Source of the DNA: Diphasiastrum complanatum
Lineage: Eukaryota > Streptophyta > Lycopodiopsida > Lycopodiales > Lycopodiaceae
Assembly (NCBI GenBank): GCA_029204225.1
Contig: CM055113.1
Location: 23,444,443 to 23,508,442 of the forward strand
Direction of reading: 5' to 3'
Length of the DNA stretch: 64,000 bases
Both the position numbers and the translations under genes were made by a program. Position 1 is the stretch's first letter, and every line of letters starts with the position of its first letter. Positions 50,801 to 60,696 of this stretch are shown here, one piece after another. The notes beneath the pieces are model-generated. The model made no database searches. It was not told the origin of the DNA and was given only the letters and a program-made list of their open reading frames with translations.

Positions 50801-52130
50801 TGTGATTGATAGGCAATGTACCTCGTGTTCAAAGTAGACAGGGAGTGTTAAATGGAAGGCAAGTGACGAGAATTTCAAGAGCTTTTATGATGTGCCGTTT
50901 TATGATAACATAGGAGATATAGATTCTTTTCTCATGCATTAACTTTTGAGATTTGTGGGTCATGTCTAATTTCCATCCTTGTGAGCAGGTACGGATGTTG
51001 GTTGCCACCGATAGAGGAAGTCCCAAAAGCAATGGCAGAGATCCAGAGAACTCTGCGAGAAACGCCCGCAGGAAAAGTAAGATCAATAGCTCCTTTTTGT
51101 AATATGATTGTTGTCATCATACATGTCATTGATACATGAAATTGTAGATGCAAGCAAACAACTGATGATGAATTGAAAACATGGGCTGTAATGTTTCGGG
51201 GATAAATTTGAATTAAAGATTTCTGTTCTAGTGGATGACAAGTCATATCAGCTTAGTTTGAAGCTTGAAATATGCAAGACTCGTGTCTATGTATGAGCAT
51301 CAAAACCTCAAAACCAAACGTAATGCGTATTATGTTAAAGGCCTTTTATTTTTTAGATTTATGTGGAACCTTTCACAGGAAATTTTCAAATCTAGAGAGC
51401 CCAAGAAAAATAGTCAAGAAACTCTGACAATTTTGTTCTATTGACAATTTTGTCCTACTAGACATGAGGAAAAAAATCCTCAAAGCAAGTGAAATAACCA
51501 GGCCAAATGATCTAAAGAGTTGCACATTATGTGTTTTGAATTGAGCATCATCCATTTATTTCCACAATTGTGATACAATAAATTCCTTTCTAGCTAGATT
51601 TAGCACCTGGATTACAAGACTTAATTGCTCAACTTGTTATGTTTGTGATGCAGATTTACACAAACACATTTTCTATGGTTGTCTTATGTTTGCCTTAATA
51701 GGTGATTTCAAGTGTCTGTAGTGTACACTTACCAGAAACTGTTGTTGGATAATGTTGGTTATAGTTGTATATTATTTCTATGGTCTTTGTAATGCTTTTT
51801 CAAGTCATAAGAGAGCTGAGGTAGCGTTTGAATCTACTTATAACATGCTCATAGGTTTTAAGATACATATGTAGGTTTTGTAGCAGCGGGAAGCATCTCT
51901 CTAATAGCTGCATTGATGAAATTGTCAAGTTTGTTATATCAGTTTTGTACAAACACCAGTTTTGTGTGCAAGAAAACTCACAGTTTACTGGATTGTATAT
52001 GAAATTCAGCCTGTTGCCTGTCATACAACGACTGATGAAATGTGAATCTTTTTACTGGTTCTAGCATATAGTAAAACTTTATCAAAGTCATCGCAAGGAG
52101 GTGATTGGGCAGGCGCTCAGAGTCATATAA
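32633..52130 (+). CDS. Glutathione S-transferase-like protein, 9 exons with TE-filled introns
   Basis: I joined these exons: 32633-32758 (tentative), 32895-32981, 33108-33187, 33296-33462, 43033-43128, 44349-44485, 48798-48904, 50989-51076 and 52065-52130 (stop TAA). Every intron is GT-AG, the phases match at every junction (0,0,2,1,1,0,2,0), and no stop lies inside. That would give about 317 residues, or 275 without the first exon. The N domain has the active-site loop PPAPSHYCEK, then ARWALDRAG, LGGTSCPKLIIG and the glutathione-binding SNDILHYAD. The helical C domain has LGPHVRRWAYFYLL, GALLWERLAGW, DGRPFICGSRFTAADLTFAA and HIVKLYQSHRKEV. This layout is that of soluble GSTs closer to bacterial GST-like proteins than to tau or phi classes, so thiol transfer or glutathione conjugation is likely. 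Exon 1 adds a hydrophobic stretch (LFSFLLTIILFLHNFA), possibly a signal anchor. The gene is probably functional. Its introns host gypsy and copia relics. Confidence 0.82.
32895..32981 (+). CDS. GST-like gene, active-site exon
   Basis: It starts after an AATTAG acceptor, since the frame is stopped by that same TAG upstream and has no internal ATG. It encodes NVLHGIAVVTTLPPAPSHYC and EK, the first beta strand and the active-site loop. The donor is GTACAA. Confidence 0.75.
33108..33187 (+). CDS. GST-like gene, 80-bp exon
   Basis: This encodes ARWALDRAGVNYTEDKHLP and onward, between a TTTTTTGCAG acceptor and a GTGCAC donor. It ends in phase 2 (RIYT plus AG). Confidence 0.88.
33296..33462 (+). 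CDS. GST-like gene, 167-bp exon
   Basis: This encodes NLGGTSCPKLIIGDSDD through SNDILHYADKN to LLNDVSAW. A perfect GTAAGT donor at 33463 opens a 9570-bp intron. A copy of this splice site lies 76 bp further on. Confidence 0.88.
33429..33580 (+). repeat. 76-bp tandem duplication across a 5' splice site
   Basis: The block starting GAGGAAACGCTCC at 33429 recurs at 33505. Each copy holds GATGTATCAGC, TTGGTGTAAG or GTGGTGTAAG, then TACCTGAAA and TGATTTTACAGAATGGC. The first GTAAGT (33463) is the donor used in my model. The second is GTAAGC. Confidence 0.9.
34026..34067. repeat. (GA)n microsatellite
   Basis: A perfect GA run inside intron 3 of the GST-like gene (numbered from the first certain exon). 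Confidence 0.95.
34516..35440 (+). pseudogene. Ty3/gypsy integrase C-terminal and chromodomain-like relic
   Basis: It lies inside the 9.6-kb intron, in the gene's direction. The integrase end reads STADGQFELLNWILEYYL, then WDQHSCLAEYSYN and SPFF. After stops it continues as ASTEKLAPRYYGPYCILDR, LGPVTDRLQLPPST and a WDGRPVELATWEP motif, as in gypsy polyproteins with a C-terminal chromodomain-like tail. Frames change several times. RT, RNase H and gag are absent. LTR-like sequence follows. Confidence 0.85.
35443..36550 (+). repeat. Two diverged copies of a gypsy LTR-like sequence
   Basis: The segment at 35443-35770 (TTGGCTCATTACATTCGCC, TACTGGCCTTGGGCCCATTT, TAAGTAGGAGACATTAT) recurs diverged at 36247-36550 (TTAGTACATTCATCGCATCC, TACTGGCCTATGGCCCAATT, TAAGTAGGAGACATTGT). 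They flank the end of the gypsy relic and are likely LTR fragments. A CT tract (35773-35820) directly follows the first copy. Confidence 0.7.
35773..35820. repeat. (CT)n microsatellite
   Basis: A perfect 48-bp CT run. Confidence 0.95.
36988..38098 (+). repeat. copia 5' LTR
   Basis: It runs from TGTTGGAGTTTAATG to GATCCAACA (1111 bp), with TGTTGGA/TCCAACA termini. A primer-binding site follows 3 bp later, and gag begins at 38155. It lies inside intron 3 of the GST-like gene. Confidence 0.8.
38102..38112 (+). other. copia primer-binding site
   Basis: TGGTATCAAAG, the tRNA-iMet-type site with one change, directly after the LTR end. Confidence 0.75.
38155..40315 (+). pseudogene. Ty1/copia gag-protease-integrase relic
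   Basis: Gag starts at 38155 (LINKFSGDDFHMWKFKMKM, then SLNLKDSQIAHVSNCSASKE) and breaks near 38480. A CKYCKR-like zinc knuckle region lies near 38873-38920. The protease is near 39040 (DSGASQHM). GAG-pre-integrase and integrase (39346-39906) have LWHQRLGHLNMRV, DSDLCGPMSIPSSGSALYF and a degraded second catalytic region (LRINCGEN where LRTDGGGE is usual). 40013-40312 is the post-integrase segment (KKLDPVSCKNIFIGC, FVSQDVVF). RT and RNase H are missing and no 3' LTR follows, so the element was truncated at about 40315. It is intronic, in the same strand as the GST-like gene. Confidence 0.88.
40316..43032. other. Intron 3 remainder; no gene recognised
   Basis: AT-rich intronic DNA with a 120-bp-period duplication at 42209-42432. 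The 110-codon minus frame 40696-41028 and others show no recognisable domain. A transposase relic in either strand near 40700-41030 is possible but unsupported. Confidence 0.4.
42209..42432. repeat. Tandem duplication, period about 120 bp
   Basis: GAAAAATGGATGTTTTATTT, GAAGATATGGCTTG, CATAAGAATATAATAGA and CTTGCTAATTGT occur in the same order from about 42218 and again from about 42337. Confidence 0.8.
43033..43128 (+). CDS. GST-like gene, 96-bp exon
   Basis: After a GACCTGCAG acceptor it encodes TKLDQKLGPHVRRWAYFYLL and YHKDSYHILSN, the first helix of the C domain. The donor is GTATGA. Phase 1 enters and phase 1 leaves. Confidence 0.88.
43567..44035. repeat. Direct repeat of about 175 bp in intron 4
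   Basis: The block from GTCCATAAGTCGTTCTTGCTG (43567) to CATATGTCTAGACCC recurs at 43853-44035. The period is about 286 bp and only scattered differences are seen. The spacer holds unrelated sequence. Confidence 0.85.
44349..44485 (+). CDS. GST-like gene, 137-bp exon
   Basis: After GGTGTAG it encodes GALLWERLAGWFLMPLLRY through GIRIDAPGAKDISFRKISEI to FRE, mid C-domain helices. The donor is GTAAAT. Confidence 0.86.
45780..47600 (+). pseudogene. Ty3/gypsy integrase relic in intron 5
   Basis: Integrase catalytic matter near 45795-45920 reads SCIVVVDRFSKQAHIIPV and KVSVQQCAWLF. A further piece at 46040-46380 (LEVLKHTLEGYLHHR, then ASTHLQRIKQWVQK) is interrupted by a 22-base G run at 46408. After unrelated sequence the tail resumes near 47290-47570 (VLDVSLLRVAI and WDGRSIEEAAWEP, the chromodomain-like ending). 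Stops and frameshifts are frequent. It is the same subfamily as 34516-35440. Confidence 0.8.
46408..46429. repeat. Poly-G run, 22 bases
   Basis: An uninterrupted G22, unusual in this AT-rich DNA. It could form a G-quadruplex or reflect assembly or polymerase slippage. Confidence 0.9.
48798..48904 (+). CDS. GST-like gene, 107-bp exon
   Basis: After TTGTATAG it encodes VDMALADGRPFICGSRFTAA and DLTFAALGGPVIRPAG, including the conserved folding-module Asp of GST C domains (SRFTAADLTFA). The donor is GTGAGC. Confidence 0.9.
49840..50470 (+). pseudogene. copia integrase relic in intron 6
   Basis: The frame near 49925 reads KYEGLLDLIHIDICGTVQPP, the HxDICGP box of copia integrase, then KSKAFKFFK. 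Pieces near 50220-50300 read LINSAKSMLNHVSFPKH. It is heavily decayed by stops. It lies between the exons ending at 48904 and starting at 50989. Confidence 0.7.
50989..51076 (+). CDS. GST-like gene, 88-bp exon
   Basis: After GTGAGCAG it encodes YGCWLPPIEEVPKAMAEIQR and TLRETPAGK. The donor is GTAAGA. Confidence 0.88.
52065..52130 (+). CDS. GST-like gene, last exon
   Basis: After GGTTCTAG it encodes HIVKLYQSHRKEVIGQALRV and I, then TAA at 52128. The first residues continue AGK into the expected C-terminal helix. Confidence 0.8.
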   Translation, partial: HIVKLYQSHRKEVIGQALRVI

Positions 52131-53803
52131 CAGCGTACATGCATGGCGAGTAAGATGTATTGGTACTGGAAGATGCCTCTTGTTCTCTTGTTCGTGCCCT
52201 GAAGGATTTGAGTATCGATAAGAAGAGGTGATTGGGCTGCCTTGGGCATAGAACCTGGCCTATATTTTTTAGCTTCTAGAATTCTCTGTTGAATATTTGT
52301 GTTATTCTGGAAGCACAATATATAACAGAATTCTTTGACTGCATATACAATTGGCGTCTGTTTTGCTCCTTATGGTTCTTTTTTAGTAGTTCCTACTAGA
52401 ATCTTCAAGCTCCTATTTCGTTTTGTGTCTGCATTTCTTCATTGGATCAAGCAGAACCGTGAAAACATGTCTTTGAGATAAGTTTTCATTTCATATATAT
52501 TTAACAGATGCCTGTCACAAAGGCAATGCATTATTTGACAGTGTGTTGATAACAATGAGCATGTGGAATAACTTGGGATCGTGGTTTTTGCATTCAAGCC
52601 ACTCACATCCTGATGAATGGTGAAAAAATTTTCATTATTATATTAGGGCTGTTGTGAGAAAGTTGCCACAATTTACACGAATCAGAGACAGACAATTGGG
52701 CGAGTAAAAGTAAGGAAGTATTAGCATTAGCGTGGATTGCAGAGCTCTTGGACTTTCTCATGAGAGGAAGAGCATAGCCTAAAACCTGTAAATCGGCATG
52801 CCAAGTTTAGTTCTGAAAAAGCACATCATCATACGAGAAATTAGCGAATTAGGCAAAAAGAGCCAAATTAGTTGGTAACCAGAGGGGAATCCTCTACCAA
52901 ACCAAAAGTGTGTTTATGAACCTAACAAACCTAAACAATAAAATTCGCAATTTCACATTATAAGAATAAGTCAACTCGTAATGTTTTCGTATGGTGATCA
53001 ACCAAACAATACAAGTTTTGCACCAAATTGAGGAGAATGAGCTCACCTACATCCATCCACAACAACAACCGTGTAAGAACATGGGCATGCTCGTGGGAAC
53101 TACAGGTGTCTACACTTATTCTCAGTTGTTATCCATTTCGCAATTTAATGTTACAATGTATGGCAAGGTTTTTGAATGGCACTTAAAATGAGAAGTGCAT
53201 TACTAATTATTTCAGACTATTTAAATATTTATAATATCCTCTCATGTACATGCCCCCCAAATTTTTAACCAAAGGCCAAATTCAATTGAAAACCAAGTCA
53301 AAATGTAAGAAACAACGACAGGGAACCCGTGTTCATCACGGTAAGTCAAGTCCCATATTTCATCATTCGCTGTTTGTTGTCTAAAGATCAGCACTTGTAA
53401 TTGTTACTATCTTTTTTCTTTTTTCTCATGTAAGTTGCCATCCATTATGTATGTTGGAGTGGCCAAACCCAATTCGGTGGATTTTATCTCAATACTTTAT
53501 GGTTCGAAGTACTATCAAAAGTATCATGAATTAACATCACACCGACCAGCAGTAGAAGTTAGAGCAATGTTATTGTAGGAAATATAATTGAGACTAGTAA
53601 TTTCCCATAACTTGTTGCTGATTTTTCCATATGAATTACATTAAGTTCTTGCATTACTTACAAGTTGAACTGTAAATTCATGTAACGTACACAAGCTTTA
53701 TCGGGGTCCAGCTCATGCAGAACACACTTTTAAATATATATATATATCACATTCCATGAGTATTTTCTTAATTCATTTACGCGATTGCCAAAACAGCAAA
53801 CCA
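52131..53803. other. 3' flank of the GST-like gene; no further gene recognised
   Basis: It probably includes the 3' UTR of the GST-like gene. A fragment of the last exon (GAGGTGATTGGGC) recurs at 52224, about 126 bp downstream. The rest is AT-rich with short ORFs and an AT run near 53730-53747. Confidence 0.4.
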
Positions 53804-55573
53804 GAAAGAAGTTCGAGTTGTTTTTTTAGTAGTAAGAAGTCTTGAACAACATGTATTTTAGTGGACATGAAGTACAAGGCAGCCTGTAGCGTTGTCTAAT
53901 CTGCAATAGCTTGACCATGTATTATTTTAACTTATGTACAGTAAAGGACTCTCGTTACACTGCACATTTAAATATGAAAAACTAATAACAGCAGATTGTT
54001 GTAAAAAAATCTGACAGTAACCACCTTTTTTTAACTCGAAATAAACGTGCCACATGCCATATCTTGACCAAACCTTTTTTTAACAGCAATTATCCTGTTA
54101 CCAAGTGACTTAAGGACACCCTGTTGTGTAACAAACCTCTATAAGGTACCAAGATAAGTCACTGCATGCCTGTTCATCAACGAAACTAGGCAACCACAAA
54201 AACTCATCGACTACTACAGGAGTTTTTTTTTAAAATAATAACAAATAGCTATCTTCTCTAAGTCTGATCAATAGTAAATCAAGTTAGTAAAAGTCCGCCT
54301 TTTTTTTTTTTTAATAGACAGAAAAAACGAGACAAATTTCTTGTTTCGGTTAAACCAAGTCAACCGTTAAGCTCTTTTTTCAAAAAGCAAACCCGTACTT
54401 GGTCGACGAGTGGGCCAAAGAGTAGTGTAAATTAACCATAACTTTGTAAGACTACTTCAAAATGGTTAATTTTTGCCATTTAAAGTAACCATGCCCACCG
54501 GTTTTTGGCAAACACGTAGCAGAATGTTACAAAATCAGCATAAACAACCCAACGTTAAGTACAAATAAATAAACTAAATCAGATCAAAAAGAGCCAACAA
54601 GAAGCCAAACTAGAAGTAAAAAGCATAAAAAAACTGTAACCACAAGGGACAGGGAATCTGCGCAGTCTAATTAAAAAACCAGTACAAGGAACCACAGCAG
54701 AACCAAAGAAAGCCTCCTCTTTTTTTAAAAAAAAACCAAGGCAAAACAGACTTACCAAGAACATTGGCCCAGAAAAAAACTTACCAAAAAGTCATTCTAC
54801 AGTAAACTATAACACCACAGGACACACAACTAGCACACTGGAACCCGAAACTTGAAAAACAAAAAGGAATCCAGTAGTAAAGCCACAACTAACATAACAT
54901 AGTACATAGATAAAAACACATTAACTACGAAAGTAACAGACAACGTAAAGCCACAGGTAAAAAGCCTGCGAACCAAAAAAACAAAAACAACTAACAACTA
55001 TTCAAGGTTAGTATGTACATAAACGCAGGCACAGACAAAGGTAGCAAAGGCCATGGAAACGATTACATTCACAGGAAAAACCAAGACCAGAAGAAAAGCA
55101 CAGAAAGAAAGGAGGAACAGAGAACAAACCTTATCAGAAGCCATCAAACACGGCCAGCAAAGGCAGAGCAAAGACCACCAAACCGGAGCCCAGGAGCAGA
55201 AACGCAGCCTACCACAGGCAGAAACACTAGCAGCATAAAAAACCACAGGCAAAAAACGGGCAAGGGAGGGCAACACATAAGCCACAGGGAAAGGGCAAAC
55301 CAGGAGAGCAAGGAGCAGAAGAGCACAACACCACCCACACTAGAACACTTATACTGAGCACAAAGCCAGCCCACATCAACAGAAGAGGTGCCGAAAACCA
55401 GGGCAAGCCAACAAAGCAAAGAAAGAGCCCAGAGAAGCAAAGCCAAAAAGCCATTAAACTGCCGCCAGAGGTAGGCAAGCAATCAACCAGCCAGCGAACG
55501 AGTTAGAAAAAACAAGCAACAACCTGCACAGCACAAGACGGGGCGCGCACAGACCAGAGAGAAGAGAGAAGAG

Positions 55574-55614
<41 letters not shown>

Positions 55615-55880
55615 CGCAGTAGCACGAAATCAACAGGACCAAGAAAATTAAAAGACAACTATATCCAATTAACACCCAAGCAAGCAAGCAAAAAAAAACG
55701 GTAGGAGAGGTACAGAACACACATAGAAGAACAACAAATATCACAACAGAACAATAGACAAATAAGCAACAAAGCAAAATAACTAGTTAATAGCCGAAAA
55801 TTAAGTTAAGCAATTAATCGTCAAAATTACAACCATCGACCAAGTCAAAGTTTTACAGTCGACCATACAACTTCATAGCA
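53804..55880 (-). mobile_element. Interspersed element, left copy (inverted relative to 63215-64000)
   Basis: The minus strand of 54340-55880 matches 63215-63985 closely but with insertions and deletions. Shared blocks include CGAAACAAG near one end, CTTTGGCCCACTCGTCGAC, CCATGGCCTTTGCTACC, GGTTGATTGCTTGCCTACCT, a CT-rich tract and ACTTGGTCGATGGTTG. The coding tail at its upstream end reads WSTVKL and stop, against WSTVRL and stop in the right copy. Compared with the right copy it has about 370 extra bp near 55090-55465 and about 520 bp near 53820-54339. The long open minus frames (such as 54998-55285 and 55144-55482) are Cys/Leu/Trp-rich and probably not coding. Confidence 0.7.
55560..55613. 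repeat. Interrupted GA tract inside the left element copy
   Basis: GA repeats with AGAAGAG interruptions. The right copy has the corresponding CT tract near 63485-63505. Confidence 0.9.
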
Positions 55881-56986
55881 TTGATGTTAACAGACGGTAA
55901 TTGCACACCAACAAATTTATCCAAACCAAAAAGGTGCACTACCATCATAAAAAAAAACTAAGTGACCAGTTCAAAGTTGCCAACTCAAACTGTAGAGAAG
56001 TATTAATGCAAAGTTTATAATCCATCGAAGCCATCATAGGCAACAATCCTCAGTTGCCAAAAAACTATATGGCGACTCTTAAAATCTCCTTTTTCACGCA
56101 TCGAGGAGACCATGTGAACGTCTCTTCCTCTTTGCCACTGCAATACGTACAATGTGAAATCAGTAATCTAGTCATCAAAAATGATGTATTTGTGTGTGTG
56201 TGTGTGTGAGTGAGTGAGAGAGAAATTGGGAATTTAGTTTTAGTTAGACTTTAGTAGAGTTGTTAGGACTCTGGGAGTGTTAGAGTTTAGAGTTAGGACT
56301 TAGGTAATAGAGGTGAGAGGAGTGTTAGAAGTTAGGAGAGCTAGGAATTAGGAGTTAGAACTTAGGAGTTACGAGTTGAGAATCATGTTGAGAATTAATA
56401 AGCACCAACCCAAGTTAGTAGTTTAAATTGAATATACTATAAAGCTTGTTGAGCACTTTGTAACGCTATTATTAACTTTCGACCAATGGAATTGGCCGAG
56501 TTGGTTAGCTTGACATCCAAAGTTTTTTTGGTCTCATGTTCGAATCTCTCCTTAGCATTATTAACTTTCCCATAACTTCAAATATCAATAAAAGTTTGGT
56601 GTCTCATACTCTCTATCTTGTGCAAATTATTATCATGCATTGGCTTGTTCAATGCCCTAATGTGGGTATGCATGACATGTTCAATGCTCTAATGTGAGTA
56701 TGTATGACACCAAGACTTGCATATTTGGAATCTAGCATTGGGGCTTAGCTCTATATAACATCAAGACATTGAAATTTATTCCGCATTGAGTTGTTCAACA
56801 CCATAAAATTGGGACTAGCACATCCGTTGTCTTTCAAATAGTTAAAAGATAGTCACTTCCTTTAAAAACAAAACGTGATTCAACGAAGTGCAAGGTTATT
56901 GAATACATCAACATGTTCCCACATCAAAAAGTCTTTTGTTTTTATGGAATAGAGAAAATTAAAAACTCTATTCACAAAGCTTTAGA

Positions 56987-57008
56987 TGTGTGTGTGTGTG
57001 TGTGTGTG

Positions 57009-57098
<90 letters not shown>
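56987..57098. repeat. Compound (TG)n(GA)n microsatellite
   Basis: TG for about 24 bp, then GA for about 88 bp. Confidence 0.97.
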
Positions 57099-57102
<4 letters not shown>

Positions 57103-57221
57103 TTCTCCCTATAATGCCAAGTGCTCAAATTTTCTTTGTATTTTGGAAGCACCTCCAGAAGCATGATGTTCTTTTCCAAAAAAATTTGTGAGCATTTTGG
57201 TCATAATAAAGCCATGATGAA

Positions 57222-57328
57222 ATGTGCATGTAGACAGCCAATGATGATGGGCTGCCACATAGTGCATGCACATTCTGCATGCATGCTCTATGTGGTAGCA
57301 TGTCGTCATTGGCTGTCCACATGCACAT
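57222..57328. repeat. Long imperfect inverted repeat (41-nt arms)
   Basis: The arm 57222-57262 (ATGTGCATGTAGACAGCCAA and onward to CCACATAG) pairs with 57288-57328 (CTATGTGG to GGCTGTCCACATGCACAT) with about six mismatches. The loop is 25 nt and itself carries TGCATGCA motifs. It could be a foldback, a MITE remnant or a small-RNA hairpin. Confidence 0.85.
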
Positions 57329-59508
57329 TCCTTAAAAAAAATTGAAAAAATGTAAAAATTTAATTGCAAAAAATGAAAAAACCAGGAAAAAAAAAAAAAG
57401 TTCCAAAAAAAATTTCTTGAAAAATGAACTAAAAAAAAAGTAGAAATCCACAAAGAAAACTAAGGACTGTGAAAAGTCACATGGCCCTACCTTAAATTGT
57501 CATTTTAATTTTTTATATTTGTTATAAGTCAAATCTGGTCAATAGTTTCAAATGTGTTTAAAAAAAAAAAGCCTATTTTTGTTAACAAAAAATGAGATAA
57601 CCCATTTGGAGTACGAAAGAGTGTTTGTACAACGAACCTAGTTAGGCTACCGATTTCCGAAATAAGAGGTGGATAAATTTTGTAATGGATCCGGGTATTT
57701 GTTTAAGTTGTCGCATTGTAATAGCCTCTAAAAAGTTTTTATAGCATTACTAATACATGCACACATTTAATTATAACCAGCATTTTATTAGGTACGGAAC
57801 AAAAATAAATACCCAAATACACGAATCGCGAGCTTCCTATGTATTCACATTTCCTATTTGTATGTTGTGGCATAGTAACATCTTTTCAAAATAGTTGCCA
57901 TGAACATCAATAAAATATGAATGTATTTTACCATTTCCATAAAAATAGTCTCTAATGCATGAATCACAATCCTTGATATAAAGTAGCACATCAACGTTTT
58001 CTTGTAAGAATATGTTTGGATTGAACAAATCTTTTAGTTTTGGGCGACATCCGAAAGAAGTTATATTCAGCTTGTGGTTTACTACTATTACCTCGAACGG
58101 TGAAACTGTAGATCAAGATGAAAAATAGCACACACTATAGAGAAGCATGCAATTACACCTCCTTCCCACCGAGTCCAAATGGATAACCATAAACAAAACC
58201 TGAGCCTTGACAGATATATGAGATTATTACTACATAATGAGGAAGGAGATTCTATAAAATTGGCATTAAGGAAAGTTGACAATGGATAACTAACATGATG
58301 ACAAAAGGTTGCTCCAATCTATAGCTACTCAACATACAGGCGAAAATTTCATAAACAATTGCAAATTTTGTGGAGTTTTGACAATTGCTAAAGATTATGA
58401 TGACAAGAGGTTGCTCTAACCCACTACTCAAGCTACCTGATCTAATTTTAGCATTTGGCAAATGCAATAGCAAAACAAAGATTCCATATGCTAAGAGCTA
58501 TATTTATAACTTGTTAGAACTTTTTCAACAAGCATGAGGAGCTATACTAACCTTGAAAATTTTGTCACTAAATTTAGTGCTAGCAAGATCAATGTCAAGT
58601 GCATGGTTAAAGCTAGATGTATTTGTTTTCAAGAAATAGCTAAATTATAATCACCATAGTTAGTGGAAAATTGGTAACCCTAGTAGTCTGGAATTTTGGA
58701 ATCTCAATTTGCGGTTTGAACAACTCATGGTTGTGGTATGGACTTTGACTAACGACTGGAAAGAATTACACTTGATGGCTCATAACATAGAGCACTGGTA
58801 ATGGTTTTGTTTAAATATAATTTGCTTCAATCAATTTAATTGTAACCAATATGGGGAGGAATTTGATCATTTGGAGGAGAGAGTACACTAGATTGTAACA
58901 TCGCAATAGGTGTGTAAGATGGAGACATCACTTGTCCTAGAATCTCAATGCAACTTAAATGAAACAACTTACAGTCACAATGTAGCTAGCTCATTTGTAG
59001 GAACTTTGAATTAATCAATAAATTTGCATATCTTCCAAGCTTATAGTATCATGAAGAAATTTTTGCAATATTCAAAACCATTTACAAATTATTAATTAGT
59101 TGAAAAGATATCCTTAAAATGAAATGAGCAATTTCATTTCAATCATATCCTCTTTGAATATTTTTAAGGTTATAGTTTTAAAACTCAACAAGACATTCTT
59201 GTTTGAGTTCACAACATCACGTTGCCAATGATTTATGACCACAAATAAACTATTCTCTTCTTAATTAGAGTAGTACAAATTCAAAAAGTTTTTTTTTAGG
59301 GGTGAGATACTTTAAAACAAAGTTCATACTACATAACATTTTACCAAAGAACTGTGTATGTACTTACATAGATTCTATTTGTGTCCTTTTAATCTCATAA
59401 ATTACAATATCCAAAAATTAAATTTATGCAATAAAATCTTATACACCTAGTCATCTACTATTGACAATGAAACCTCGAATTTCCCTCATAAAGGTTCCAA
59501 ATGGTTGT

Positions 59509-59510
<2 letters not shown>

Positions 59511-59585
<75 letters not shown>
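59511..59585. repeat. Compound (CT)n(TA)n(TG)n microsatellite
   Basis: CT 59511-59540, TA 59541-59560, TG 59561-59585, each perfect. Confidence 0.97.
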
Positions 59586-60696
59586 TCAAACAATTCAATA
59601 GTTCACTGGAAATCAAACATAAAGGGCTAACATTACCAAATACACAAGTTTGGTATAGTCTAAATCTAAGTACAAGATTCCATGAGATGGGTCATAGACG
59701 CTCAATACCATCTATTATTTTGCCTATTGCAACAGAAGAATTGAACTCTTAGATTATCTGAATGTGTCGATCAGTGTTACTAAACTCACATGACTTTGCT
59801 ATCATTAGAGCAAAAATAACAAGTGTAGATGCTATATGCTTGGAGTAAAACTGTTTATAAAGTACGGTCAGGATATGGGCAGTACAGCCGCTCTGTCTCG
59901 GGTATCGCGGATTCAATCTGTCCCGTAGTCAGAATCCGCAATGACTTTGATGAAATAAGTTGGGAGCATTGATTGGGAGTCATAATATTGCCACAATAAT
60001 GTAGAAAGGACAACTTACAGACAGCTGACCAGGACGACAGCAGGCCTCTGCATGCTTGGAAATGCAGATGTTGCAAAGTCTATGGCGACAACCTGCCACA
60101 GAGTGATTGCAAGTTAGATTATATCCAATGTTTCACCTATCGAATTGCAATATTTGTTGCATTGCTAAGGGAATGAATTAATGTGGAAATGATGCATAAA
60201 ATGTGGAAATTGTTCTTCCAACTTTTGCTTCCTTGCAATAATAGTTCCATCATGATAGATATTCATGTGCGAGCGCTTGCTCAAGCCTCAAAACCTTTCA
60301 TACTATGGCCTCAATTTATTCCGAATTTCGTTGCAGAGATCAGTTTTACAACAAAATAGAATCTTACCTTTTGCATTGAAAAAGAGAGTCACAGGTTATT
60401 CCACCATGCAAATCCGACAGACTTCCTTGTCCTCACGGTCTCATAACTAACTCATGGAAAATCAGTCTCGTATTGTCCTCCCCAATGTTTGTAGAGTTGG
60501 AGGAAAATAGCACACTGTACGCGATTTTAAATAATCATAATTAATCTATCTTGCACATTGTGATGTGATGGAGCACAAGCATAATGCCAAATTTGTAGGT
60601 ATCACAACGAAGTTTCAATATTCTGATTGACAAAAAGATTCTGATGTAACAAAAATTCAATATTCTAAGTGATAAAGAAACCTGATTTTGTAACAG

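Larger units (their letters stand above)
55881..60690. other. No gene recognised; microsatellites and a hairpin
   Basis: It contains a TG-GA compound tract (56987-57098), a long imperfect inverted repeat (57222-57328), a CT-TA-TG compound tract (59511-59585) and a TAGG/TTAG-rich stretch near 56240-56370. ORFs are short. A minus-strand exon-like stretch near 60100-60020 (VVAIDFATSAFPSMQRPAVV, after a TGGCAG acceptor) weakly recalls the end of a receptor kinase but is too short to call. Confidence 0.4.

Noticed and set aside
54998-55777. Cys/Leu/Trp-rich minus-strand ORFs that resemble membrane proteins
   Set aside because: The homologous inverted copy at 63.2-64 kb does not preserve these frames across its insertions and deletions, so the sequence behaves as non-coding element tail.
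59855-60110. Receptor-kinase C-terminal exon on the minus strand
   Set aside because: Only about 25 codons recall the family, no kinase catalytic motif is nearby, and the match could be chance.
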